From: Nonomuraea soli
GTDB taxonomy: Bacteria > Actinomycetota > Actinomycetes > Streptosporangiales > Streptosporangiaceae
Assembly: GCF_013761175.1 (NCBI RefSeq)
Contig: NZ_JACDUR010000001.1
Span: forward strand, 124,001-188,000
Length of the DNA: 64,000 bases
Direction: 5' to 3'
In this document: positions 49,163 through 58,641 of the stretch, piece after piece
How positions within the stretch are numbered: the stretch's first letter is position 1
How the letters are laid out: each line of letters begins with the position of its first letter
Program-made: the position numbers and the translations under genes
The notes under the pieces: model-generated
Told to the model about the DNA's origin: nothing
Seen by the model: only the letters and a program-made list of their open reading frames with translations
Databases searched by the model: none

Positions 49163-49591
49163 TCAGCTGGTTCCCTGCACCGAGTCGGGCATGCCGGGCA
49201 GCGCCCTGATCCGCCTGCGGAAGCCGTAGGAGCGGGTCACGGACTCCTGCATCGCCAGCGCCGCGTGACGGCGCAGCGCCACGTCGTCGCTGGCCGCCAG
49301 CTCCAGGTAGGCGGCCGTGATGCCCTCCTCGACCAGCACCGCCAGGTTGACGACCTGCGTGGCGCTCGTGGGGGTCTCGCCGACGTCGTAGGACGACTCG
49401 GTCTCGACCGGGCTGCCGCCCCGGCTGGAGATCATGACGCGCAACCTGTCGCGCGTGCCGCGGTGGGCGTTGAACGCCGCGGTCACGCGGGAGCGCAGGG
49501 TGCCGGTGGTACGGGCGCCGAGCATGCCGTAGGCGTAGACCGCCGCGTGCTCGGCCGCCAGCGCCTTGCGCAGCCGCTCCACATCGTTCAC
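49163..49591 (-). CDS. DUF4439 ferritin-like protein
   Basis: 142 residues of the DUF4439 ferritin-like four-helix bundle: LRKALAAEHAAVYAYGMLGA (about 6-25) in helix 1, FNAHRGTRDRLRVMI in helix 2 and EEGITAAYLELAA later. A usual neighbour of rimP in actinomycetes. GTG 49591 is chosen because it gives the common N terminus; longer in-frame starts run into the minisatellite. The E/H pairs of iron ferritins are only partly present, so iron storage is not claimed. Confidence 0.8.
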   Translation of the reverse strand: MNDVERLRKALAAEHAAVYAYGMLGARTTGTLRSRVTAAFNAHRGTRDRLRVMISSRGGSPVETESSYDVGETPTSATQVVNLAVLVEEGITAAYLELAASDDVALRRHAALAMQESVTRSYGFRRRIRALPGMPDSVQGTS

Positions 49592-49720
49592 GACTGCCTC
49601 ACGCTCGCTCCCCGGGGACGGACGGACGCCGGCTCGGCACGTTCCACGGAAACGCACCGTCGCGCCACCTGGACGCCGCACACCGGCCACGCGACCACAC
49701 GGCCGAGGCTCTCCGCGCGC

Positions 49721-49870
49721 CCGACTCCCGCACGCCCGACTCCCGCACGCCCGACTCCCGCACGCCCGACTCCCGCACGGCCGACTCCCGCACGGCCGAG
49801 CACCGCGCGGCGGACTCCCATACGGCCGATCCCCGCACGCGCGACTCCCGTGCGGCCGATCACAGGGACC
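49721..49870. repeat. 15-bp minisatellite, nine units plus a partial
   Basis: Unit CCGACTCCCGCACGC. The first three copies (49721-49765) are identical, the next two differ at the last base, and four more (to 49855) diverge. The final partial unit runs into the stop codon of the lipoprotein gene. It fills the space between the lipoprotein and DUF4439 genes. Confidence 0.9.
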
Positions 49871-50324
49871 TCGGCAGGGCCACGGCGTGGGCGGCCTCGC
49901 AGGCCCCGATGCTGGCGATCAGCTGGGACAGCGACGCCGAGGCATCGGCCAGGTCGCGCGTGCGCTGAGCGGCCGCCTTGCGCTCGATGTCACGCAGCCG
50001 CGTCAGCGACACCTTCTGGACCGGGGCCGACGCCGACGGCGAAGGCGAGGCGGGCACGGTGGCCAGGCTCTGCGGCAGCCGCGAGCGCAACTGCGTCAGA
50101 TGGGCGAGATGGCGGTCGAGAAAGGGCCGCAGCACCTCCCCGCCGGAGTCGACGAGCGCGCGGTAGAGCGCGATCGTGCGCTCCTTGTCGGCCACCAGCC
50201 GCTGCAGCAGCACCGTCTCAGGGTCGGGCGCCGGAGAGGCCACGGGCTCGGGCACGCTCGCCGCGCAACCCGACACCAGCAGCGCCCCACCGGTCAGCAC
50301 GGCTCGCCTGGACAGTGTGTTCAT
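49860..50324 (-). CDS. Lipoprotein upstream of DUF4439
   Basis: 154 residues. The signal peptide carries a twin Arg (LSRRAVLTGGALLVSG) and a lipobox LVSGC (Cys19), so it is a lipoprotein, possibly Tat-exported. The mature part is a Pro/Ala-rich linker, a helical segment (LVADKERTIALYRALVDSGG), a Ser/Pro stretch and a second helical hairpin. It is probably a paired ferritin-like or coiled-coil bundle. It is divergent from rimP, 94 bp away. Confidence 0.78.
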   Translation of the reverse strand: MNTLSRRAVLTGGALLVSGCAASVPEPVASPAPDPETVLLQRLVADKERTIALYRALVDSGGEVLRPFLDRHLAHLTQLRSRLPQSLATVPASPSPSASAPVQKVSLTRLRDIERKAAAQRTRDLADASASLSQLIASIGACEAAHAVALPRSL

Positions 50325-50418
50325 ACGACTGACGATGATACGGCCCCGAGCCAGATAGGGTGTGAACTGGTGTTGTGACAAAAGGGCGAGGTCCGCCCGA
50401 GAAATAGGGGAGGTCGAC

Positions 50419-50916
50419 ATGGGTAGTGCCGCATCCCGCGACCACCTGATGAAGCTGCTGGAGCCTGTTGTCGCGGCGGAGGGCCTCGACCTGGAGGACG
50501 TGAGCGTCACCAGCGCGGGCAAGCGCAGAGTGCTCAGGGTGATCGTCGACCGTGACGGAGGCGTGTCGCTCGACGACGTGGCCGAGGTCAGCAACGCCGT
50601 CTCCGCGGCGCTCGACGACGACGACCGGATGGGCAGCCAGCCGTACACTCTCGAGGTCTCCTCGCCCGGCGTCGACCGTCCGCTCACCGAGCCGCGCCAC
50701 TGGCGCCGTGCGGCCAAGCGGCTGGTCAAGGCGGAGTTGCGCGACGGCAGCGTGGTGGAGGGCCGCATCGTGGCGGCCGACGAGACCGGCGTCGTCATCT
50801 CCCTGGAGAAGGACGAGCGCCGCATCGACTTTCAGGACCTGGCCCAAGGACGGGTGCAGGTGGAATTCCGTCGCTTCGATGACGAAGACGACTTCGAAGA
50901 CGACGATGAGGGCTAA
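50419..50916 (+). CDS. rimP: Ribosome maturation factor RimP
   Basis: 165 residues: [19 protein letters not shown] (about 10-28), [36 protein letters not shown] (about 77-96) and a C-terminal SH3-like domain with an acidic tail [12 protein letters not shown]. It acts in 30S subunit maturation. ATG 50419 follows GGGGAGG by 6 nt. It is 11 bp upstream of nusA and starts the nusA-infB operon. Confidence 0.95.
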   Translation: MGSAASRDHLMKLLEPVVAAEGLDLEDVSVTSAGKRRVLRVIVDRDGGVSLDDVAEVSNAVSAALDDDDRMGSQPYTLEVSSPGVDRPLTEPRHWRRAAKRLVKAELRDGSVVEGRIVAADETGVVISLEKDERRIDFQDLAQGRVQVEFRRFDDEDDFEDDDEG

Positions 50917-50927
50917 GGGGGAGCCTC

Positions 50928-51932
50928 GTGGACATTGACATGAGTGTCCTGCGCAGCCTCGAGCGCGAGAAGGACATCTCCTTCGACCTGGTCGTGAAGG
51001 CGATCGAGGACGCTTTGCTGATCGCCTACTTCCGCACCGAGGGTGCGGCGCAGAAGGCGCGCGCCGAGCTTGACCGGCAGAGCGGTCATGTGACCATCTT
51101 CGCCGCCGAGCTCGACGACGACGGCGAGATCGTGCGCGAGTACGAAGACACACCGAACAACTTCAGCCGGATCGCGGCCACGACCGCCAAGCAGGTGATC
51201 CTCCAGCAGCTGCGTGACGCGGAGGACGAGGTCAACTTCGGCGAGTTCGCCAGCCGCGAGGGCGAGCTGGTCTCGGGCGTGATCCAGCAGGGCCGCGACC
51301 CGAAGGTGGTCCTGATCGACCTGGGCCGCATCGAGGCGATCATGCCGGCCAACGAGCAGGTGCCTGGCGAGGAGTACGGCCACGGCGAGCGCATCAAGGC
51401 CTTCGTGATCCAGGTGAAGAAGGGTCACAAGGGCCCGTCGGTGACGGTCTCGCGCACGCACCCCGGTCTGGTGAAGAAGCTTTTCGCGCTCGAGGTGCCC
51501 GAGATCCTCGACGGCACGGTCGAGATCGCCGCGATCGCGCGCGAGGCGGGCCACCGGACGAAGATCGCAGTTCGGTCACGAAAGCAGGGCGTCAACGCCA
51601 AGGGCGCGTGCATCGGGCCGATGGGTTCGCGGGTGCGCAACGTGATGACGGAGTTGCACGGCGAGAAGATCGACATCATCGACTGGTCGGAGGACCCGGC
51701 GGAGTTCGTGGGGAATGCCCTCTCGCCCGCTCGTGTTTCCCATGTCGAGGTGGTCGACGCCGCAGCTCGGGTGGCCAGGGTGACCGTGCCCGACTACCAG
51801 CTGTCCCTCGCCATCGGCAAGGAGGGGCAGAACGCGCGGCTGGCCGCGCGGCTGACCGGATGGAAGATCGACATCAGGTCTGACGCGCAGGCAGAGGATG
51901 CCGCCGGTTCCGTAGATGCGTCGACACGGTAA
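50928..51932 (+). CDS. nusA: Transcription factor NusA
   Basis: 334 residues: N-terminal RNA polymerase-binding domain (1-110), S1 domain ([20 protein letters not shown], about 111-130), then KH1 and KH2 with [15 protein letters not shown] (about 225-239) and [20 protein letters not shown]. It lacks the C-terminal acidic repeats of enterobacterial NusA, as is normal in actinobacteria. The GTG has AGGGGGAG upstream. Confidence 0.96.
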   Translation: MDIDMSVLRSLEREKDISFDLVVKAIEDALLIAYFRTEGAAQKARAELDRQSGHVTIFAAELDDDGEIVREYEDTPNNFSRIAATTAKQVILQQLRDAEDEVNFGEFASREGELVSGVIQQGRDPKVVLIDLGRIEAIMPANEQVPGEEYGHGERIKAFVIQVKKGHKGPSVTVSRTHPGLVKKLFALEVPEILDGTVEIAAIAREAGHRTKIAVRSRKQGVNAKGACIGPMGSRVRNVMTELHGEKIDIIDWSEDPAEFVGNALSPARVSHVEVVDAAARVARVTVPDYQLSLAIGKEGQNARLAARLTGWKIDIRSDAQAEDAAGSVDASTR

Positions 51933-52227
51933 GCTGGAATATGGTGGCCATGTTGGCCAACTCGCGGGTCCACAACGCACGTGCGTGGGTTGTCGGGTCC
52001 GCGAAGCCAAGTCAGAGCTTCTTCGCCTGGTGCTGGTAGGGGATCACGTCATCCCCGACCAGCGGGGACGACTTCCGGGCAGGGGCGCTTCGCTGCACCC
52101 CCGCCTGAGTTGTCTGGAGCTCGCCGAACGACGCCGAGCGTTCCCGCGCGCTTTCCGTGTGCAGGGTCCGGTCGATGTCACGCAGGTGCGGGCACACCTC
52201 GAGAAGGAGTCAGGAAATGTCATGTAG
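51916..52227 (+). CDS. ylxR: YlxR (DUF448) RNA-binding protein
   Basis: 103 residues. The YlxR signature [19 protein letters not shown] (about 21-39) is followed by [20 protein letters not shown] (about 52-71). ATG 51916 lies in the last codons of nusA (17-bp overlap) and is the only normal initiator upstream of the signature. Location between nusA and infB is standard. Confidence 0.9.
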   Translation: MRRHGKLEYGGHVGQLAGPQRTCVGCRVREAKSELLRLVLVGDHVIPDQRGRLPGRGASLHPRLSCLELAERRRAFPRAFRVQGPVDVTQVRAHLEKESGNVM

Positions 52228-52352
52228 GACGCCGGATTAAGGGGCGGAGTCAGATTGCTATGAGCGCCTGATGAGCACGCGGCGATGAAGACGTCAACGT
52301 AACGACGGCCTGGACGGCACAGCCAGCCTCCCGGGCCGAGTAAGGGAGTGCA

Positions 52353-55300
52353 GTGGCGAAGGTCCGGGTATACGAGCTCGCTAAGGAGTTCGGCGTCGAG
52401 AGCAAGGTCGTCATGGCCAAGCTCCAGGAGATGGGGGAGTTCGTCCGTTCGGCGAGCTCGACCATCGAGGCGCCGGTCGTCCGCAGGCTCACGGAAGCTC
52501 TGGGCGTCCAGAAGGGCGGCTCAGCAAGGGGTGGCTCCGGCCGTGGCGGCGCAGCGCCGTCGGGTCCGAGGCCGTCCGCACCCGCGCAGGCAGAAGGCCG
52601 CGCGGGCAACGGCGTCTCCGAGACGTCCACTCCGCGGCCGGCGCCCAAGCCGGGTCCGCGTCCTGGTCCGGCGGCGCCTCGCCCGTCGGCCCCCAGTCCT
52701 CAGCAGCAGCAGCCGCAGTCTGCCGCGCCGCGCCCCGAGGCGCCGCGGTTCGAGGCTCCGCCCGCTGCTCCGCAGGCGCCTCGTCCCGAGGCTCCGCAGA
52801 CCCGCTTCGAGGCGCCCAGCGGCGACCGCGGCCCGCGTCCGGGTCCCGGTGGTCCCAAGCCTGGCCCGCGTCCCGGCCCGCGGCCGGAGTCGTCGGCCGG
52901 CGGTCCGTCGGCGGGTGCTCCGTCCGGCAACGCGCCTTCCGGTCAGCGTCCCGGCGGCGACCGTGGCCCGCGTCCGGGTCCTGGTGGTCCCAAGCCTGGC
53001 CCGCGTGGCCCGCGTCCCGGCAACAACCCGTTCTCCTCGAACGCGAGCGGCATGGGGCAGCAGTCCCGTGGCCCGCGTCCCGGCGGCCGTCCCGGTGACG
53101 ACCGCGGTCCCCGCCCCGGCGGCGACCGTGGCCCGCGTCCCGGCGGTCCCCGCGAGGGCGGCGCTCCGCGCGACGGCGGCATGCCTCGTCCGCAGGGCGG
53201 CCCGCGTCCGGGTCCGGCCGGTGCGGGTGGTCCGCGTCCCGGCCCCGGTGCCGGTGGCCCGCGTCCCGGTGGTGGCTCCGGTGGTCCCGGCGGTCCCCGT
53301 CCCGGCGGTCCGCGTCCCAACCCGATGATGATGCCGCAGGGTCGCCCTGCCGGTCCCGGCGGTGGCGGCGGTGGCCGTCCCGGTGGTCCCGGAGGCCGTC
53401 CCGGTGGTGGCGGCGGTCGTCCGGGTGGTCCCGGCGGTGGCGCCGGTCGTCCGGGTGGCGGCGGCGGTTTCGCCGCTCGTCCCGGTGGCGGCGGTGGCCG
53501 TCCCGGTGGCGGTGGCGCTCCCGGTGGCGGCGGCGGTTTCGGTGGCGGCGGTGGCCGTCCCGGTCCCGGCGGCCGTGGCCGTGGCGGAGGCACCGCGGGT
53601 GCGTTCGGCCGTCCTGGTGGGCGTCCGACCCGTGGCCGCAAGTCCAAGCGCCAGCGGCGTCAAGAGTTCGACAACATGTCGGCGCCGTCGATCGGCGGCG
53701 TGCAGGTTCCCCGTGGCAACGGCACGACCCTGCGCCTGCCGCGTGGCGCCTCGCTGTCCGACTTCGCCGACCGCATCGGCGCCAACCCCGCCTCGCTGGT
53801 GCAGATCATGCTGCACCTCGGCGAGATGGTGACGGCCACGCAGGCGGTCAACGAGGAGACGCTCCAGCTTCTGGGCGCCGAGCTCGACTACGTCATCCAG
53901 GTCGTCAGCCCGGAGGAGGAGGACCGCGAGCTGCTCGGGGCCTTCGACATCGAGTTCGGCGAGGACGAGGGCGACGAGGCCGACCTGGCCGCGCGTCCGC
54001 CGGTCGTGACCGTCATGGGTCACGTCGACCACGGTAAGACCCGCCTGCTCGACGCCATCCGCAAGACCAACGTGGTGGCGCGCGAGGCCGGTGGCATCAC
54101 CCAGCACATCGGCGCCTACCAGGTGTCGACCGTGCACGAGGACGAAGACCGGAAGATCACCTTCATCGACACCCCGGGTCACGAGGCGTTCACCGCCATG
54201 CGTGCGCGTGGTGCGAAGGCGACCGACATCGCCGTCCTGGTGGTCGCGGCCGACGACGGTGTGAAGCCGCAGACGATCGAGGCTCTCAACCACGCCCAGG
54301 CGGCCGACGTGCCGATCGTGGTCGCGGTCAACAAGATCGACAAGGAGGGCGCAGACCCGAACAAGGTCCGTGCCCAGCTCACCGAGTACGGTCTGGTGGC
54401 CGAGGAGTACGGCGGCACCACCATGTTCGTCGACATCTCGGCGCGTGAGGGCATCGGCATCGAGAACCTCCTCGAGGCGATCCTGCTGACCGCCGACGCC
54501 GAGCTCGACCTGCGGGCCAACCCGTCGATGGACGCTCAGGGCATCGCCATCGAGGCGCACCTCGACAAGGGCCGCGGCCCCGTCGCGACCGTCCTGGTCC
54601 AGCGCGGCACGCTCCGCGTCGGCGACTCGATCGTGTGTGGCGAGGCCTACGGCCGCGTCCGCGCGCTGCTCGACGACAACGGCGAGAACGTCGAAGAGGC
54701 CGACCCGTCGCGTCCGGTCCTGGTCATGGGTCTGACGGCCGTGCCGAGCGCCGGTGACAACTTCATCGTTGTGACCGACGACCGCATGGCTCGCCAGATC
54801 GCCCAGCAGCGTGCTGCTCGCAAGCGCAGCGCCGACATGGCCAAGTCCTCGCGCCGCCGCACCCTCGAGGAGCTCTTCAGCGACCTCGAGAAGGGCCGCG
54901 TCGACGAGCTCAAGCTCATCATCAAGGGCGACGTGTCCGGTTCGGTCGAGGCCCTGGAAGACGCCCTGCTCAAGATCGACGTCGGCGACGAGGTCAGGCT
55001 CCGTGTCCTGCACCGCGCCGTCGGTGCGATCACCGAGTACGACGTCAACCTGGCCATGGCCGACGAGAACGCCGTCATCATCGGCTTCAACGTCCGGCCC
55101 GAGCCGCGCGCCCGCGACCTGGCGGAGCGCGAGGGCGTCGACATCCGCTACTACTCGGTCATCTACCAGGCGATCGAGGAGATCGAGGCGGCGCTCAAGG
55201 GCATGCTCAAGCCCGAGTACGAAGAGGCTCAGCTCGGCACCGCCGAGATCCGCGCCATCTTCAAGGTCCCGAAGATCGGCAACATCGCCGGTTCGATGGT

Positions 55301-55517
55301 CCGCTCTGGCAAGATCGTGCGCAACAGCAAGGCCCGGCTCATCCGCGACGGCGTCGTCATCTCCGACAACCTCACCGTCACCTCGCTGCGGCGGGAGAAG
55401 GACGATGTCACCGAGGTCCGCGAGGGCTTCGAGTGCGGTATCGGCATCGGTTACGGCGACCTGAAGGAAGGCGACGTCATCGAGACCTTCGAGATGCGGG
55501 AGAAGCCGCGCGACTAA
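52353..55517 (+). CDS. infB: Translation initiation factor IF-2
   Basis: 1054 residues. The N-terminal IF2_N domain (about 1-50) is followed by a very long low-complexity region (about 55-430) of Pro, Gly and Arg with repeated GPRPG and GGGRPGG patterns. A second IF2_N-like segment (about 455-510) precedes the G domain: GHVDHGKT (about 556), DTPGHEAF and NKID. Domains II-IV complete it. The length is at the upper end for the family because of the insert. GTG start with AAGGGAG upstream. A terminator follows. Confidence 0.96.
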   Translation: MAKVRVYELAKEFGVESKVVMAKLQEMGEFVRSASSTIEAPVVRRLTEALGVQKGGSARGGSGRGGAAPSGPRPSAPAQAEGRAGNGVSETSTPRPAPKPGPRPGPAAPRPSAPSPQQQQPQSAAPRPEAPRFEAPPAAPQAPRPEAPQTRFEAPSGDRGPRPGPGGPKPGPRPGPRPESSAGGPSAGAPSGNAPSGQRPGGDRGPRPGPGGPKPGPRGPRPGNNPFSSNASGMGQQSRGPRPGGRPGDDRGPRPGGDRGPRPGGPREGGAPRDGGMPRPQGGPRPGPAGAGGPRPGPGAGGPRPGGGSGGPGGPRPGGPRPNPMMMPQGRPAGPGGGGGGRPGGPGGRPGGGGGRPGGPGGGAGRPGGGGGFAARPGGGGGRPGGGGAPGGGGGFGGGGGRPGPGGRGRGGGTAGAFGRPGGRPTRGRKSKRQRRQEFDNMSAPSIGGVQVPRGNGTTLRLPRGASLSDFADRIGANPASLVQIMLHLGEMVTATQAVNEETLQLLGAELDYVIQVVSPEEEDRELLGAFDIEFGEDEGDEADLAARPPVVTVMGHVDHGKTRLLDAIRKTNVVAREAGGITQHIGAYQVSTVHEDEDRKITFIDTPGHEAFTAMRARGAKATDIAVLVVAADDGVKPQTIEALNHAQAADVPIVVAVNKIDKEGADPNKVRAQLTEYGLVAEEYGGTTMFVDISAREGIGIENLLEAILLTADAELDLRANPSMDAQGIAIEAHLDKGRGPVATVLVQRGTLRVGDSIVCGEAYGRVRALLDDNGENVEEADPSRPVLVMGLTAVPSAGDNFIVVTDDRMARQIAQQRAARKRSADMAKSSRRRTLEELFSDLEKGRVDELKLIIKGDVSGSVEALEDALLKIDVGDEVRLRVLHRAVGAITEYDVNLAMADENAVIIGFNVRPEPRARDLAEREGVDIRYYSVIYQAIEEIEAALKGMLKPEYEEAQLGTAEIRAIFKVPKIGNIAGSMVRSGKIVRNSKARLIRDGVVISDNLTVTSLRREKDDVTEVREGFECGIGIGYGDLKEGDVIETFEMREKPRD

Positions 55518-55530
55518 CACTCGCTGAGGC

Positions 55531-55558
55531 CGCCCGGTGGGATACGTCCCGCCGGGCG
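55531..55558 (+). terminator. Hairpin after infB
   Basis: CGCCCGGTGGGA and TCCCGCCGGGCG pair over 12 bp with one G-U and a 4-nt loop (TACG), 14 bp after the stop codon. There is no T-run. Confidence 0.7.
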
Positions 55559-55576
55559 TCCCACCCGTGTTTACCG

Positions 55577-55606
55577 TTTTCCGGTACGGCTCGCCGTACC
55601 GGAAAA
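55577..55606. repeat. Perfect long hairpin between infB and DUF503
   Basis: TTTTCCGGTACGGC (55577-55590) and GCCGTACCGGAAAA (55593-55606) form a 14-bp stem with only two bases between the arms. It is symmetrical with A/T ends and lacks a terminator tail. Confidence 0.7.
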
Positions 55607-55712
55607 ACGCTTGCCTAGCGCCCGACGGGCGCGGCAGTGTGCCGCAGAGGGCTCTCCCACCGCGAGCCCGCGGTTCACGCGACACTCCTCAGCCAAGCGG
55701 TGGTTGCCAACG

Positions 55713-56009
55713 ATGTACGTAGGTGCTTTGACCCTGGACCTGCTGCTGGGCGACGTGAGATCGCTCAAGCAGAAACGTTCCGTGGTGCGTCCCATCGTCG
55801 CCGAGCTGCAGCGCCGCCATCCGGGCGTCGCCGTCGCCGAGACAGGTCACCTCGACCTGCATCGACGGGCGGAGATCGGGGTAGCAGTGGTCTCATCCTC
55901 GGCGGGCAACTGCAAGGAGGTTCTGGAGGCGTGCGAACGCCTGGTGGCCTACCGGCCCGACATAGAGTTGCTGTCCGCCAGACAGCGTCTCTTCACCGAC
56001 GAAGACTGA
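55713..56009 (+). CDS. DUF503 protein (YlxP-like)
   Basis: 98 residues: [20 protein letters not shown] (1-20), [35 protein letters not shown] and the C-terminal [10 protein letters not shown] ferredoxin-like fold found between infB and rbfA in many Gram-positive bacteria. YlxP has been linked to ribosome assembly, but its mechanism is unknown. ATG 55713 is the family start. rbfA begins 19 bp after its stop. Confidence 0.9.
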   Translation: MYVGALTLDLLLGDVRSLKQKRSVVRPIVAELQRRHPGVAVAETGHLDLHRRAEIGVAVVSSSAGNCKEVLEACERLVAYRPDIELLSARQRLFTDED

Positions 56010-56028
56010 GAACCTAGGGGGACTGACC

Positions 56029-56496
56029 ATGGTGGACGCAGCACGCGCGCGCAAGCTCGCCGACCGCATCCAGCAGATCGTCGCCGAGATGCTCGAGCGC
56101 AGGATCAAGGACCCGCGGCTGGGGTTCGTCACGATCACCGACACTCGCATCACCGCCGACCTGCGGGAAGCCACGGTCTTCTACACCGTGTTCGGCTCCG
56201 ATGCCGAGCGCGCCGACAGCGCCGCGGCGCTCGAGAGCGCCAAGGGCATCATCCGTTCCGAGGTCGGCAAGCAGACCGGGGTGCGCTTCACGCCCACCCT
56301 GACCTTCAAGCACGACCCGATCCCGGAGAACGCCCGGGCCCTCGACGAGCTGTTCGCCGCGGCGAAGGCCAGGGACGAGGAGGTCGCGCGGCAGGCCGAG
56401 AGCGCCTCCTACGCCGGTGAGGCCGACCCGTACAAGAAGCCCGACGAGGACGAGGACGAGTTCGACTCCGACGGTGCGGAGAGCCGGACGACGTGA
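56029..56496 (+). CDS. rbfA: Ribosome-binding factor A
   Basis: 155 residues: [20 protein letters not shown] (about 7-26), [20 protein letters not shown] (about 28-47), the KH-like core, and [16 protein letters not shown]. It acts in late 30S/16S maturation. It has an extended acidic tail ([13 protein letters not shown]). ATG with GGGGGA upstream. The stop overlaps the nrnA GTG. Confidence 0.95.
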   Translation: MVDAARARKLADRIQQIVAEMLERRIKDPRLGFVTITDTRITADLREATVFYTVFGSDAERADSAAALESAKGIIRSEVGKQTGVRFTPTLTFKHDPIPENARALDELFAAAKARDEEVARQAESASYAGEADPYKKPDEDEDEFDSDGAESRTT

Positions 56497-57701
56497 CCTC
56501 GCAGGCGAGTGAGCCCGAGGACCGCGAGGCCTTCCCGCCGCCCGCGGCAGGCTCCGCCGTCCCTTCATCCGGTACGGCGGAGCAGGGCGACCCCGCGTCA
56601 CCCGGCTCCACCGGCACCGGTTCTCAGGCGTCATCGGGCGCCGGGTCCGAGGTGTCGTCGGGCGCCGCGTCCGACGAGTCTGGCCTGCCCGGTCTGCCCT
56701 CGGCCGCGTCGCTGGGGCGTCCGGGGACGGCGATCGCCGAGTACGCCTGGGAGCGCACCCTTGAGCTGATCGACGAGGCCGACGTCGTCGCCCTGGCCTG
56801 CCACATCTCGCCCGACGGCGACGCCTTGGGCTCGATGCTGGCCTGCGCCCGCGCGTTGCGCGTCACGGGCAAGAAGGTCGTCGCGTCCTTCGGCGACAAA
56901 CGTTTCGCGGTGCCCAGGCTGCTGCACTTCCTGCCCGACCAGGAGCTGCTCTCGCGGCCCGACGACTACCCCGACAGCCCCGAGGTGATGATCACCTTCG
57001 ACTCCTCGACCCTCGACCGGCTCGGCCTGCTGTCGGCCCATGCCACGAGGGCCACCGAGCTGATCGTCATGGACCATCACCCGTCGAACCCGGGATTCGG
57101 CACGCTCAGCCTCATCGACCCCGCCGCGGCCGCGACCGCCGTGCTGGCCGAGGAGCTGATCCGCCGCCTGGGCGTGCCGCTCGACCGTGAGATGGCCACC
57201 AACCTGTACGTCGGCCTGGTCACCGACACCGGTTCCTTCCGCCACGCCTCCACCACCCCGGCCGCTCACGAGATGGCCGCCCGGCTGGTGGCGACGGGCC
57301 TGCGCACCGACGAGATCGCGCGCCAGTTGTGGGACCGCGCCCCGTTCGGCTACCTGAAGGTCCTGGCGGCCGTGCTGGATCGGGTGGTCCTGGAGGGCGA
57401 CCTGGTGTGGACCTACGTCACCCGTCACGACCGCCAGCGGTACGGCCTGCCGTACGACGAGGTGGAGGGCATCATCGACGTGGTGCGCCGCGCCGACGAG
57501 GCGGAGGTGGCCGTCGTGCTCAAGGAGGACGACGACGGTGCCTGGCAGGTCTCCACGCGCGCCAAGAACTCGGTCGACGTGGGCGCCATCTGCACCGCGC
57601 TCGGCGGCGGCGGTCACACCAAGGCCGCCGGATACACCTCGCACCTGCCGGTCGACGAGACCATGGCACGCTTTCGCGACCTGCTGAGGAAGGCCACATG
57701 A
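56493..57701 (+). CDS. DHH/DHHA1 phosphoesterase, NrnA-like oligoribonuclease/pAp phosphatase
   Basis: 402 residues. A non-conserved Ser/Gly/Pro-rich N-terminal extension of about 75 residues precedes the DHH domain: [15 protein letters not shown] (about 102-116), IVMDHHPSN (about 190-198), the third motif TDTGSFRH, then DHHA1 with the GGGGH substrate-binding loop (about 370). It should degrade nanoRNA and cyclic-dinucleotide breakdown products. The GTG lies in the rbfA stop; the stop overlaps truB. Confidence 0.9.
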   Translation: MTSQASEPEDREAFPPPAAGSAVPSSGTAEQGDPASPGSTGTGSQASSGAGSEVSSGAASDESGLPGLPSAASLGRPGTAIAEYAWERTLELIDEADVVALACHISPDGDALGSMLACARALRVTGKKVVASFGDKRFAVPRLLHFLPDQELLSRPDDYPDSPEVMITFDSSTLDRLGLLSAHATRATELIVMDHHPSNPGFGTLSLIDPAAAATAVLAEELIRRLGVPLDREMATNLYVGLVTDTGSFRHASTTPAAHEMAARLVATGLRTDEIARQLWDRAPFGYLKVLAAVLDRVVLEGDLVWTYVTRHDRQRYGLPYDEVEGIIDVVRRADEAEVAVVLKEDDDGAWQVSTRAKNSVDVGAICTALGGGGHTKAAGYTSHLPVDETMARFRDLLRKAT

Positions 57702-58552
57702 CTGCAAGCGGCTTGATCATCGTCGACAAGCCGGCCGGCTGGACCTCCCACGACGTGGTCGGAAAGATGCGCCGCATCGCCGGCACGCGCCGCGTGGGCC
57801 ATGCCGGCACCCTCGACCCGATGGCCACCGGCGTGCTGGTGGTGGGTGTCGAGAAGGCCACCCGGCTGCTGGGGCACCTGGCGCTGACCGAGAAGGTGTA
57901 CGAGGCGACGATCCTGCTCGGCGTCACGACCAACACCGACGACGCCGAGGGCGAGGTGCTGTCGACCTCGCCGGTCGACGTCACGGCCGACCGGATCATG
58001 GCGGGCGTCGAGACGCTGACCGGCCAGATCATGCAGGTGCCGCCGCAGGTGAGCGCCATCAAGGTCAACGGCGAGCGGGCCTACAAGCGGGCGCGCGCGG
58101 GCGAGGAGGTCGAGCTCCAGGCCCGGCCGATCACCGTCCACGCCTTCGACGTGACGGGGATCGAGGGCCCGTCGATCACGGCCACGATCCGCTGCTCCAG
58201 CGGCACCTACATCCGTTCGCTCGCCCGCGACCTGGGCGCCTACCTCGGCGTGGGCGGCCACCTGACGGCGCTGCGCCGTACCAGGGTCGGCCCCTACGAC
58301 CTGGGCCTGGCCCGCACGATCGACCAGCTGGCCGAGCAGTGCGACATCCTGCCGATCGGTGACGCGGTCACCGCGGCCTTCCCCAGACGCGACGTCACCG
58401 AGGACGAAGCGCGCGTCGTCAGGCACGGCGGCCGGCTGCCCGCGGCGGGGCTGGGCCAGGGGCCGATCGGCGTGTTCGGCCCCGACGGCGAGTTGCTGTC
58501 GCTGGTGGAGGAGCAGGGCCGGACGGCCAGGCCGCTGGCGGTCTTCGTCTAG
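57698..58552 (+). CDS. truB: tRNA pseudouridine-55 synthase
   Basis: 284 residues. The catalytic Asp lies in HAGTLDPMATGVL (about 35-47). KPAGWTSHDVV (about 11-21), KVYEATILLGVTT, QVPPQVSAIKVNGERAYKRA and the PUA-like C-terminal part are all present. ATG overlaps the nrnA stop (ATGA). It modifies U55 of tRNAs. Confidence 0.95.
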   Translation: MTASGLIIVDKPAGWTSHDVVGKMRRIAGTRRVGHAGTLDPMATGVLVVGVEKATRLLGHLALTEKVYEATILLGVTTNTDDAEGEVLSTSPVDVTADRIMAGVETLTGQIMQVPPQVSAIKVNGERAYKRARAGEEVELQARPITVHAFDVTGIEGPSITATIRCSSGTYIRSLARDLGAYLGVGGHLTALRRTRVGPYDLGLARTIDQLAEQCDILPIGDAVTAAFPRRDVTEDEARVVRHGGRLPAAGLGQGPIGVFGPDGELLSLVEEQGRTARPLAVFV

Positions 58553-58641
58553 TCGCCCGGCGGTGGCCGCCGGGACATGAGGAGTTCTCTCTTCTGCGGG
58601 AGGGTGCGGTCAGGCACCCCTCTCAGTACGAAGGACTCCCC

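Noticed and set aside
49721..49870. Possible CRISPR array
   Set aside because: The repeats are contiguous 15-bp units with no spacers, and no cas genes are present.
52521..55685. 1054-residue open frame antisense to infB
   Set aside because: It mirrors infB codon by codon, reads as low-complexity RTRAGT/TGTAT sequence, has no recognisable domain, and is the usual antisense shadow in GC-rich DNA.
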